A stretch of DNA of 64,000 nt from a bacterium (GCA_029932675.1 JAOZPP010000008.1:1-64000); one strand, 5' to 3'. Shown: positions 39,584 to 48,548, counted from the first letter of the stretch. The notes: generated from the sequence alone by a model not told the origin. Numbers and translations: made by a program.

Positions 39584-41869
39584 TTATTTCAACAGCAACA
39601 TCTTCCTGACGGCGGTAAACTCCCCAGCTTTGAGCCTATAGAAGTAAATGCCTGAGGCCATCCCTTCGGCATCCCAGGTAACTGTCTTGTACCCAGGGGT
39701 TTGCTTCTCATCCACCAGAGTGGCCACCTTTTGCGCTAAGATGTTGTATACCTCCAAACGGACGTATATCCTGCTCGTAGCTCGTGAACCCTCTTCTGCC
39801 AGACCCTTGAGGGTAGTGGGGGAGGAGTGATCTACGGGTAACGAGTAACGAATAACGGTAGTTGCATTGAACGGATTGGGGTAGTTCTGGAAGAGGGCAA
39901 ACTTCTTAGGTAGAGCGGCAACTTCTCCGTTTGGTTCAATCCCTACCCTTACGGAATCCACCACTTCAATCGTTGGTTCGTCTCTACTCCCGCCGAGCAC
40001 GCTGAACTCCGCCCTGTGATTGGGAATAGAGATGGGATAGACGCCTGGGGTTGCCCCTTCATCCACAGCAAAATCTATCTGGGCTAAGCTCTGCTCTCCC
40101 TCTTCTGGTTTGAGGTACTTGGAATTGTCGCAGTCAAAGCTAAAGAGAACCCCCAGATGAAGGACATCGTACCCCTCAAGAGAAGGTGTACCTGTGGTGT
40201 CGTAATACCACTGATGGTAATCGGCAGAGGCCGCTTTGCCGAAGTAGCGGACCTCAAAAGGTGTTAAACACTCCGGGTATAAAAGTTCATCTATCCCCAC
40301 AGCCTCCACCGGATTTGTTCCTGCCTGGGCAACCACAACTACCGATAAGGTATCACCTGGTTCTGCAGAACCCTCTGGGACAAATTTTAACCTGTCCCCC
40401 TCTTTTGGAGTATTCAGTTGGCCTTTTCTGCCGGATTGGGTAATTATTGCGTTGCCACTTTGACTATAAAAGTCAGGGATCAGCCCCTCAGGGTTACAGG
40501 GTGGGAAGCGGTCGCAGCCGAGGTTGTCATTGGTGGAATCTGTGCCACAATCAGGAAAAGGTGGTGGTGGGGATGGGCCTAAATTGTTAAGATACAAGAG
40601 CAGATACATAGGATCGGCTATCCCCACCCAACCATCGTCATTGGCATCATAGGAGTCGTCGCATCTGAAGGCTGGCTGGAAGCCGGAATACAAGTAGTTC
40701 AATAGTCCTATAACATCGCCCATGTCCACCGCAGTTGTGGCATCGTAATCCCCTCGTATAAAGCGGACGGGTTTACAGACGGAGCCATCGTCCAGCTCTG
40801 GATGGATCGTGGTATCCCCACACATCCAGTAGGTGCTATCCGGTCCAGAGATAGTGAGGAGGCAGCAATGGCCGGCAGGAATGCTGTCGGCAACTTCAAA
40901 AATGAGATCCCAGAACCGGTACATATCTGGCGGCCAATCCGGAGAACCAGTAAGGCTCGCTAATAAACCGCAGAGGATATACGCCTGATGGTAGTTGCAG
41001 GAAACATTAAAGATTGCTGGGGTAGGGATGACATCATAAAGCGTGGTATAATCATTACCCAAGGGGTCGGTGCCGGTGACCTCATAGTCTATCCCCATGC
41101 AGCGGAGACAGCTTGTATCGAAATCTGCTCTGAAGGTTATGGCATCAAGGCCATCACAGCAGACTCGGCCGTAAATAGGTACCCTAACTCTACATGGACT
41201 AATTGGTGGTGCCATAACGCTGTCCGGGATGATCATCTTGTCCTGGCAGCATTTGCCATATACCCCAATGGCCCATCTGGTGGAGCAGCTCAGGGCCACC
41301 GCGTTTGTCTGCCAGGTGGTCCCTGTATCTGAGGTGAAGAACCCATTCTCATCCGGGTCTGAACCGCAGCTATCGGAGGCCATAAATGTAAGGGCTGTAG
41401 CACTATCCCCGGAGAGGATATAAGCGAAGTAATAGGCTCCAGGGGAGAGGAGCAGATCGATACCATCGATCGTGGCAAAGACCCAGCCTGAATTTCCAGG
41501 TAGGGCAACTGGGGGTGAGGTGTATATTGTGTTAGCAGCGTCTGGTCCATCTGCATCCCCATCGTGATAGACATAGAAATTCACATAGATGCCTGGAACA
41601 TAATACCCTGGGTAATTGTAAAAGAGCGCACGCATTGTTTTCAAGGAACAGGGAAGGGTTACCTCGCATCTGTTTGCCCCACCCTCTCCAGGATGGCCTA
41701 AATCGGACCATAATTTGATCCCTGGGTAGGCGCATATGGTGTCCACTTGGGGACTGCTGAGATCACTGAGGAGAGCCATTTTGGCCCCGGTGCTGGTGGT
41801 AGAAAGGTTCAGGCCTATCAGGGGTAAGGCGAAAATCGCCAAACTGATTAAGACAAATCTCTTGGCCAT
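39584..41869 (-). CDS. Secreted dockerin / cohesin-like domain protein with T9SS sorting domain (no recognised catalytic domain)
   Basis: Signal peptide; GDYDATTAVDMGDVIGLLNYLYSG...YDANDDGWVGIADPMYLLLYLN + PPPPFPDCGTDSTNDNLGC; C-term NYPNPFNATTVIRYSLP...GIYFYRLKAGEFTAVRKMLLLK. Confidence 0.8.
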   Translation of the reverse strand: MAKRFVLISLAIFALPLIGLNLSTTSTGAKMALLSDLSSPQVDTICAYPGIKLWSDLGHPGEGGANRCEVTLPCSLKTMRALFYNYPGYYVPGIYVNFYVYHDGDADGPDAANTIYTSPPVALPGNSGWVFATIDGIDLLLSPGAYYFAYILSGDSATALTFMASDSCGSDPDENGFFTSDTGTTWQTNAVALSCSTRWAIGVYGKCCQDKMIIPDSVMAPPISPCRVRVPIYGRVCCDGLDAITFRADFDTSCLRCMGIDYEVTGTDPLGNDYTTLYDVIPTPAIFNVSCNYHQAYILCGLLASLTGSPDWPPDMYRFWDLIFEVADSIPAGHCCLLTISGPDSTYWMCGDTTIHPELDDGSVCKPVRFIRGDYDATTAVDMGDVIGLLNYLYSGFQPAFRCDDSYDANDDGWVGIADPMYLLLYLNNLGPSPPPPFPDCGTDSTNDNLGCDRFPPCNPEGLIPDFYSQSGNAIITQSGRKGQLNTPKEGDRLKFVPEGSAEPGDTLSVVVVAQAGTNPVEAVGIDELLYPECLTPFEVRYFGKAASADYHQWYYDTTGTPSLEGYDVLHLGVLFSFDCDNSKYLKPEEGEQSLAQIDFAVDEGATPGVYPISIPNHRAEFSVLGGSRDEPTIEVVDSVRVGIEPNGEVAALPKKFALFQNYPNPFNATTVIRYSLPVDHSSPTTLKGLAEEGSRATSRIYVRLEVYNILAQKVATLVDEKQTPGYKTVTWDAEGMASGIYFYRLKAGEFTAVRKMLLLK

Positions 41870-42181
41870 TTTCCCCTCCTTACACTAAAACACCTAAAGG
41901 TGATCAATCAGGTTTGATCCCCTTTGCAACAAGAGCCAGTTGAACTATCTAAAATCCGTCCCCCCTTTCCTCAACTTGATTTGGCTCTCAAATCTTAGCT
42001 TGAAGGGGAGTAATCTTTCCTTGGTTACCTGGTGGCAAAGCAATAGACAAACTTGCTGATATTGCTAATTTCGTGGCAGAACAGGGGCTCTGCCAGTTCA
42101 CTTTCGGTAATATGATTATTCCTAACATCCAGGGTGAGTGCAGATTAGACTGAACCGTCGAAAATTTATGAACAATTCGGG

Positions 42182-42282
42182 TTTAAGCAAAAAAAAGCCC
42201 TCCATCTTGCCCATAGGGCAAAAAGAGAGCCTTAAAGGTTTTCCATTCTACATCACCCCCTTAAAGTTCAAAGGGATTTTTT
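42182..42282 (-). ncRNA. Structured leader / sRNA candidate, copy R2
   Basis: - strand TCCCTTTGAACTTTAAGGGGGTGATGTAGAATGGAAAACCTTTAAGGCTCTCTTTTTGCCCTATGGGCAAGATGGAGGGCTTTTTTTT; promoter-like TTGACA just upstream. Confidence 0.5.
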
Positions 42283-42295
42283 CGACTCCGATTAT

Positions 42296-42324
42296 ATACT
42301 ACTACTTCGGGCGATGAATGTCAA
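42296..42324 (-). promoter_or_regulatory. Promoter-like sequence upstream of R2 and the 41869 gene
   Basis: - strand CCCTTGACATTCATCGCCCGAAGTAGTAGTATATAAT; -35 perfect, exact -10 ambiguous. Confidence 0.5.
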
Positions 42325-42347
42325 GGGTTTTTAGAACCCCCTGGGAA

Positions 42348-42375
42348 GAGGGAGGGTTCAAGAGAACCCTCCCTC
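42348..42375 (-). terminator. Hairpin/terminator after the 42384 gene
   Basis: Perfect 12-bp stem gagggagggttc..gaaccctccctc, loop of 4. Confidence 0.65.
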
Positions 42376-42383
42376 ATTTGACT

Positions 42384-45300
42384 TTATTTCAACAGGATCA
42401 TCTTTTTGACGGCGGTAAACTCCCCGGCTTTGAGCCTATAGAAGTAGATACCAGAGGCTATACTATGAGCATTCCAAGTGATGGTCTTATAGCCAGGGGT
42501 CTGTTTACCATCCACCAGGATGGCTACTTTCTGTCCCAAGACGTTGTAGACCTCCAGGCTAACCGCTGATCGTTGATCGCTGACCGCTGGAATAGTGTAA
42601 CGAATCACAGTGGTTGCATTGAAGGGATTAGGATAGTTCTGGGAGAGGCTGAACTTCTCCGGAAGCCTCTCGTTGGAGGGGGTTTCTTCCGCTTTTACTC
42701 CTGTCCAGGGGGTGACCTCGAAATCGTCAATAAACCAACCGCCATAGGTGACATAGCCGTCTGACCCAAATCGGAAACGAAACCTTACCGTCCCCGAATA
42801 ACCGGAGAGATCGAATTCGACTTTGGACCAGTCAGATTGGCCAGAGAAACAGGGGGTACCAGGATTGAAGGGGCTTGCTGGGTTGTCTATGATCAAGTAT
42901 GGATAGCCGCCGATTGGGGTTATCTGCTGCCAACCGCTTCCACTGTCTATCTCCACGATGCCACCGTCCCAGGCCCAGGTAGCATCCTCTGTCTCAGCGC
43001 TGATCCAGTGCCAGAAGGAGAGTTTTGCGTTCTGGCCCAGCCTCACCTCTGGGGAGACAAGTCCCGCATCATCAAGGTTGGAATAGCTGCTTGAGACCTT
43101 GCCGCACTTCCAACTATATCGTCCTCCAGAGGTATGGTTTCTCTCGGTGCTCAAGTGCCATTCGTCCTTGTAACCTGGGGTGACTGAGTAGTGCATCCAA
43201 TCCTCCCTCCACCAATCTTCCATAGGGTCTACATAGCCTGTGCTATCCCCTACAGAGGTATTGAAGCTGGCAGACCCCTTAAATCCCCTTTCTCCTCGGA
43301 TCTCCAGATCAAAAACGACTATATACGGGTCGATTGAACAGCCGGGTGCGACAGAGAATTCAAAGGGGAAGGTGGGGGAGACCGTACTGTCGGGAAGGGC
43401 ATTGGGATAACCTGCGCTATCCACCAAGATATTCACCCAGGAGGCACTAGTGGAAATCCTTGCCCAAAGGGAGGTCAGATCTGCCGTTCCCTGGTTGAGA
43501 AGCTCGATGTAAAGCTGCACAGTATCCCCTGGATCGGCGTTTCCATCTCCATTCCCGGAAGCGGTATCCACAATACTATAGGAATTAAAAACCAGATCGG
43601 GGGCCTTTGTGAGCAGCTCTATAATCTGGTGGCGTTGGAAACCTCCGCTGGCCGTAACATCCACCCTCAGATTGGCTCTATGCTCAGGCGGAGAGGTACC
43701 GGCGAGGGAAAGAGCAAAGGGTTGGAGGCTCGGGACCCTTGACCAGGGAGAGGCATCTGGGAAGTTGACATTCTCAGTCAAGATGTTTACCAGCGTATCT
43801 TCAGTAGAGAGGGTGGCTGATATTTGGGTGAGGCTCTGACTGCTCATATTCTCCAGAACCACCTCCATCTCTATTGTCTCCCCGGCCTCGAATTCCCCAT
43901 CCCCGTCCCCATCGCTTTGCCCTGCTTGGTCATCATCAATTGTTTGGGAAAGAAAATAGAGCCCATCAGCCTTTCTGCACAGCCCAGGCTCCCCATATAG
44001 GGTGAACTCATAAACGTTTTGGAGTTCCGTATCCCCGAAATGATCAATGTAGTTGAGCTTGGCACTCATCAGGGCATCCCCTACTTTTTCCGAATTGTTA
44101 ATTAGGTGGTGATAGAACCAGTAGTCCAAGGAATTGCAGCCTCCATCGTTTTCATCGTCCCAACCCCAGGCTCCAAAGGCGACCCTGGTGGCGACCACAA
44201 TTCCTGCAGAGCCATTTTTCAAAAGCTCCTTGCCGATGTTGTCCTCCTCAGGCACCCCGTTAGAGCAGGAAGAGCCAAAGATGATAGACGGGTAGCTGTC
44301 ATCGAGAAGGGGAACCTGATCCGTGGAGATGAAGGGAGTACCGTGAAACTCAGGAGGATCACAGGTATCCTCAGGCACTCCATCGCCGTCGTCCCAGCTC
44401 CAAATCCTCCGGTAGGAACCATACCAGTTGCCATGGCCAGACCAGTTGCAGATCCCATAATGGCCTGAATTCCAATAGGAGACCACATTCGAGGTGCAGA
44501 GGGAGTCCTCATGGGGATAGGATGAAGGGTCAAGGCCGGCATCCTCGTAGAGGCGGGTATAGCTTGAGGTTGGGGGAAGGATATCGGCTATCATCTTCTC
44601 CATCAGACAAGCCCCATCGGTTTTTAGGCTTCCCCCTCCGTTCTCATTCCCATACCAGGTTATCGCCGCCAAAAGCAGAGCGTCATCCTTCCAATCCCCT
44701 CCATCTGATTCAAACCTCACCAGCTTCTCACAGATTGTCTGCACTGTGGCCGGATCGCCCCAAGGGATTCTCCCCGGTGTTATCTCCGGGATTAAGTCGA
44801 AATCGTCCTCCCCGACCTCACCATAGTAGCCATCACCATCTGAATCCCAGTCCCCAGTTAGGTCGGCGTAGTAGTAGTCAGTCCAGGGGGAATACCAGCC
44901 AGCGGAATCATGCTCAGAGGGATAGGGGAAGCATTGCCGCATAGGGACATCCGTGATGTCTCCCACAAACAGCACCCACCTTATCCCCCACTGGGATTGG
45001 GGATACTTGTCGATGAGGAAGTTTCTTATCCTCTCGGCCAGGTCCTCCCCGGTGTAATGGGCAGAGATCCAGGAAGTGGTAACGACCTCCACCCCATAGC
45101 CTATACCCTCTTTCCAGGCAACGAGGGTGTCCACCGCGCTCTCCAGGGCGTCAGTGGTGACTATCACATACTCGTAGGTGCTTTTGGAATCCCCCATGGA
45201 AGGAGGATACCAACTTTTGATCTGGGGGTAATTGACAAACAGTTTGGAGGCCAGTTCTTCAGCCAGGATATCGGAGGCTAACCTTTTGGCCTCCTTCTCC

Positions 45301-45875
45301 TGCTGGCTGCCCTTTGAGGGAAGGGAATAGTTTACCGAAACAACTAAGGAGCTCCGGTAGGTGAGCCTTCCTGATCTGGGGAAATAGGAGAAGGGATAAA
45401 AGGCAACCCTCACCAAGGGATATCTCCTTAGTGCCCCAAAGCCGAGGTACTTACCCCCCTGGGAAGGATAGGCTGCATTAGATTCATAGGTCTCTTCATA
45501 GTTAGTGCGGTACTCCTGGAGAGCCCTCTTTATGAGAGCGGGAATAGGATCCATCGGGAGCATAGGCGGAGCCGGCCTGATCCTATATTTTCCTGCTAAA
45601 TCCAAGGGGCTCCCCTCACCGATCTCCACTGAAGAGACCTCTGCTCCCGGGGGTAGGGCAATGGTAAAGACCTTCATCGGCAATTTAGGTTTACCGGAAA
45701 TCAGGAGGCTGCCGAACTCCTCCATCACTATCTCATCATATCCCTCAACATCCTTGAGGATCTCGTAAGGGTTAGCCCTCAAGGTCACCTTTAGGTTCTC
45801 AGCTCTTGCACCCCTCCCTAAGAGGGACAAGAGCAAAGCCAACGCTGCGGTAAAGCCCAATCTCGGTGAGATCAT
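42384..45875 (-). CDS. Secreted C25 (gingipain-like) peptidase with T9SS sorting domain
   Basis: YEYVIVTTDALESAVDTLVAWKEGIGYGVEVVTTSWI; NWSGHGNWYGSY (His), IIFGSSCSNGVPEEDN (Cys); C-term NYPNPFNATTVIRYTIP...GIYFYRLKAGEFTAVKKMILLK. Confidence 0.9.
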   Translation of the reverse strand: MISPRLGFTAALALLLSLLGRGARAENLKVTLRANPYEILKDVEGYDEIVMEEFGSLLISGKPKLPMKVFTIALPPGAEVSSVEIGEGSPLDLAGKYRIRPAPPMLPMDPIPALIKRALQEYRTNYEETYESNAAYPSQGGKYLGFGALRRYPLVRVAFYPFSYFPRSGRLTYRSSLVVSVNYSLPSKGSQQEKEAKRLASDILAEELASKLFVNYPQIKSWYPPSMGDSKSTYEYVIVTTDALESAVDTLVAWKEGIGYGVEVVTTSWISAHYTGEDLAERIRNFLIDKYPQSQWGIRWVLFVGDITDVPMRQCFPYPSEHDSAGWYSPWTDYYYADLTGDWDSDGDGYYGEVGEDDFDLIPEITPGRIPWGDPATVQTICEKLVRFESDGGDWKDDALLLAAITWYGNENGGGSLKTDGACLMEKMIADILPPTSSYTRLYEDAGLDPSSYPHEDSLCTSNVVSYWNSGHYGICNWSGHGNWYGSYRRIWSWDDGDGVPEDTCDPPEFHGTPFISTDQVPLLDDSYPSIIFGSSCSNGVPEEDNIGKELLKNGSAGIVVATRVAFGAWGWDDENDGGCNSLDYWFYHHLINNSEKVGDALMSAKLNYIDHFGDTELQNVYEFTLYGEPGLCRKADGLYFLSQTIDDDQAGQSDGDGDGEFEAGETIEMEVVLENMSSQSLTQISATLSTEDTLVNILTENVNFPDASPWSRVPSLQPFALSLAGTSPPEHRANLRVDVTASGGFQRHQIIELLTKAPDLVFNSYSIVDTASGNGDGNADPGDTVQLYIELLNQGTADLTSLWARISTSASWVNILVDSAGYPNALPDSTVSPTFPFEFSVAPGCSIDPYIVVFDLEIRGERGFKGSASFNTSVGDSTGYVDPMEDWWREDWMHYSVTPGYKDEWHLSTERNHTSGGRYSWKCGKVSSSYSNLDDAGLVSPEVRLGQNAKLSFWHWISAETEDATWAWDGGIVEIDSGSGWQQITPIGGYPYLIIDNPASPFNPGTPCFSGQSDWSKVEFDLSGYSGTVRFRFRFGSDGYVTYGGWFIDDFEVTPWTGVKAEETPSNERLPEKFSLSQNYPNPFNATTVIRYTIPAVSDQRSAVSLEVYNVLGQKVAILVDGKQTPGYKTITWNAHSIASGIYFYRLKAGEFTAVKKMILLK
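42563..42590. repeat. Four tandem heptanucleotides (YCGYTGA) inside the sorting-domain coding region
   Basis: CCGCTGA TCGTTGA TCGCTGA CCGCTGG. Confidence 0.85.
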
Positions 45876-45929
45876 AGTTTCTCCTTGTTTTAATTTCGAA
45901 GTAAAAAAGTGGATATAAAACAGGCATTT

Positions 45930-48278
45930 CTATTTGAGCAAGATCATCTTCCTGACGGAGGTAAACCCCCCGGCCTTAAGCCTGGAGAAGTAGATACCGG
46001 AGGCCATCCCTGCGGCATCCCAGGTAACCATCTTGTACCCAGGGGTTTGCTTCTCATCCACCAGAGTGGCCACCCTCTGCCCTAAGATGTTGTATACCTC
46101 CAAACGGACGTGTATCGTGCTCGTGGCTCGTGCTCGTGAACCCCCCTCTGCCAGACCCTTGAGGTTAGTGGGGGAGGAACGATCTCCGGGTAACGAGTAA
46201 CGAATAACGGTAGTGGAGTTAAACGGGTTGGGGTAGTTCTGGAAAAGCCCAAACTTAGTGGGAAGATCTAAGGAGGACCCCCCTTCGGTTACGCCCACGC
46301 CAATGGTCACTGGCTTTAATTGGCTGAAATCCCCCCAGCTATGGGCCTGGTTGTGTCCCCTAACGCGATAGTAGTAGGTGGCATCAGGTCTACCCTCTAC
46401 CTGGTAGAAGGTATCTGTGAGGGCAGCAGAGAGGGTATCGATCTTGCTGAAGTAGGGCACAGGATGGATATCGTCCACATAGAAGCCTTCGTTTTGGGTG
46501 GCGTCGTCGGTTATATATCTAAATTGCAAAAATATGGATCCCCCTGCGAACCCCTCTAAGCTATAGGACTTCCTCATCCAGCTCTTTTGTTCCCCCGTAA
46601 ACTGGTCTAAGATATACCACTGCCTCCCTTGAGGGGAAACCTCTACATACGCATAATCCCATCCCTCTTCTATGTCATACCAGCACCAGAAACTCAGGGA
46701 GTCGCCGGAGGAGACAGGAAGGGGATACTTGGTGGTCATGGTGGTCACATCGTTTCCCGATTGGGTGGTGGAATAATAGCTGTGGGTTGAGCTATGGTAT
46801 CTGGAAGTGTTCACCGAAAAGCCACCCATCTCCCAGAGGGAGTTGGTCCATCCTTCACCCTCATCTGTGGGCAAATAGAGGCCGGAGAGCTCATCAAGCT
46901 CGTATCGATCCGGCTGAGCAGCAGGGTTCTGGGGTGCCCACCTGATGGTGTAGGACCCAGCGGAGATACTATCCGGGGTAGCCACAACCGGGGGCATGAC
47001 CCTGGGGGTTAAGAGGCCAGCCACGCTGTCGGCTACATCACAGAGGTAGAGGGCACCATTGAGGTTCTCCCTCTCCACCTGGTTTAAGACCGACTCTGAG
47101 GGATGAAAATCACTGCAGGCCTCAACCGTATAGGGCAATGAATTCCCCCCGGCCACAAAGAGCATAAATCCATATACCCAATCATCTGTGTCTCCAGTAG
47201 TGGGATACATCCCTGGGCCAGCAGATTGGAAGGCATCATAGGTGCCGCTTCCTCCTTGTCTGGTAATGCGCGCAGCCATCTCTTGACCTATGCCAGAGAT
47301 GAGCTCGTTGTCTGGAACCTGCACCCCGATGTGATAACCCCAGGGCCACATCACACATTCCGAATAAGTGTGATAGGAAACGGTAAAGACGAAGTTGTGG
47401 ACCGCTACCAGGTCCCTCACTGCTTGGGTCTCCTCTTCGGAAAAGGGGGAGGGACCATCATAAAGTGAGTAGCTTGGCCAATGGGTGGTGGCCCATCCTG
47501 GTATGCAACCCCACTCCCCTCTCCGGTCCCCGTTGCAACTGCCATCATAGTTCCTGTTCAGATCAACCCCATAAGTGTTGAACTCTGGGAAGTACCTCCG
47601 ATTCTTCCTCCAATCATGTCCCAGGTCATGGCAGTAATGGTAGCCATCGGGGTTGACACAGGGGATGATCCAGATCTCCCTTTGGTTCACCACCTCCGTG
47701 ATGTGAGGATCTGAACCATAGCCCCTCACTAAGGTGTCGGCAAAGAATAGGGGTATCTCCAAGGCAGGCCATTCCCGGGCATGGTGGAGGCCCATAAAGA
47801 GGAGCTCGGCCTCCCCTTCCTCGGCCCCTACGTTGTCGGAGATCTTTAAGGCCAGAATCTCCCTCCCCTCATAGGTCCATCCCAGGGTGTCTAAGGAGAC
47901 GATCTCCGGATGATCTATGGCTAGGGCCCGCAAGCTATCCACTACCTGCTGGTAGGTATGATATTCTCCCTTCACCTGGCGTTCATACCTTTCAATGTCC
48001 GGGATACGCACTTGGACCTTCCACCCAAGGCTTTTCAACTTGAGCAAACCCTCATCCGTGGTGACCAAATCGAACCATTCACCCCTCTTGAATCCAGCAA
48101 TATCCAAGCCCTTGAATAGGGGGGGAGCCTTGGTCAAATCGGTTGTGTAGACCCTCACCAATAGCTTGGTCCCACCAGCCACCTGAGGTGCTAACAGCAT
48201 CCCTCCCACCAATACAGCCAAGAAAAATATCCTCCTCCTCATCTCCCTTTCCAGGCTAAATGTTGATAACCCGTTCAC
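45930..48278 (-). CDS. Secreted M14 zinc carboxypeptidase with T9SS sorting domain
   Basis: FMGLHHAREWPALEIP (HxxE), NPDGYHYCHDLGHDWRKNRR, DLNRNYD, VSYHTYSECVMWPWGY, YTVEACSDFHPSE (Glu); C-term NYPNPFNSTTVIRYSLP. Confidence 0.93.
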   Translation of the reverse strand: MNGLSTFSLEREMRRRIFFLAVLVGGMLLAPQVAGGTKLLVRVYTTDLTKAPPLFKGLDIAGFKRGEWFDLVTTDEGLLKLKSLGWKVQVRIPDIERYERQVKGEYHTYQQVVDSLRALAIDHPEIVSLDTLGWTYEGREILALKISDNVGAEEGEAELLFMGLHHAREWPALEIPLFFADTLVRGYGSDPHITEVVNQREIWIIPCVNPDGYHYCHDLGHDWRKNRRYFPEFNTYGVDLNRNYDGSCNGDRRGEWGCIPGWATTHWPSYSLYDGPSPFSEEETQAVRDLVAVHNFVFTVSYHTYSECVMWPWGYHIGVQVPDNELISGIGQEMAARITRQGGSGTYDAFQSAGPGMYPTTGDTDDWVYGFMLFVAGGNSLPYTVEACSDFHPSESVLNQVERENLNGALYLCDVADSVAGLLTPRVMPPVVATPDSISAGSYTIRWAPQNPAAQPDRYELDELSGLYLPTDEGEGWTNSLWEMGGFSVNTSRYHSSTHSYYSTTQSGNDVTTMTTKYPLPVSSGDSLSFWCWYDIEEGWDYAYVEVSPQGRQWYILDQFTGEQKSWMRKSYSLEGFAGGSIFLQFRYITDDATQNEGFYVDDIHPVPYFSKIDTLSAALTDTFYQVEGRPDATYYYRVRGHNQAHSWGDFSQLKPVTIGVGVTEGGSSLDLPTKFGLFQNYPNPFNSTTVIRYSLPGDRSSPTNLKGLAEGGSRARATSTIHVRLEVYNILGQRVATLVDEKQTPGYKMVTWDAAGMASGIYFSRLKAGGFTSVRKMILLK

Positions 48279-48428
48279 CGATCTACAGTCCTTCTCAAAT
48301 CGCCAAGGATCCTTTCGGAACCTTGGAGGATCTGAAGGGGCTCTCTGGGTAAAGCCCCTCCATAGATCAATTTACCAACTTCATCGGTTTAAGTCTTTTT
48401 TTTTCAGCCCTTTTCCGATCTTACCCTA

Positions 48429-48457
48429 AATTTAACTAAATTTAAGCCAATAAGCAA
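48429..48457 (-). promoter_or_regulatory. Predicted promoter of the M14-C25 unit
   Basis: - strand TTGCTT-17 bp-TAAATT; downstream hairpins CCAAGGTTCCGAAAGGATCCTTGG and GGGGCT..AGCCCC in the leader. Confidence 0.45.
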
Positions 48458-48548
48458 GCGATTTCTACATTTTCAGTGGCCAAGTAGCTAACCCAACTTT
48501 TCCCATTAGGACTTTTCAACCCTTCCCGCCTCGGCCTTTGCCTGAGGA

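Noticed and set aside
41880-42180. Possible decayed gene between R2 and the 39584 gene
   Set aside because: Some stretches look once-coding (e.g. gcaaagcaatagacaaacttgctgatattgctaatttcgtggcagaa) but no sustained frame or recognisable family could be supported.
47226-47714. + strand ORFs antisense to the M14 carboxypeptidase and other T9SS genes
   Set aside because: Antisense to intact peptidase genes with clear catalytic motifs; no domain similarity.
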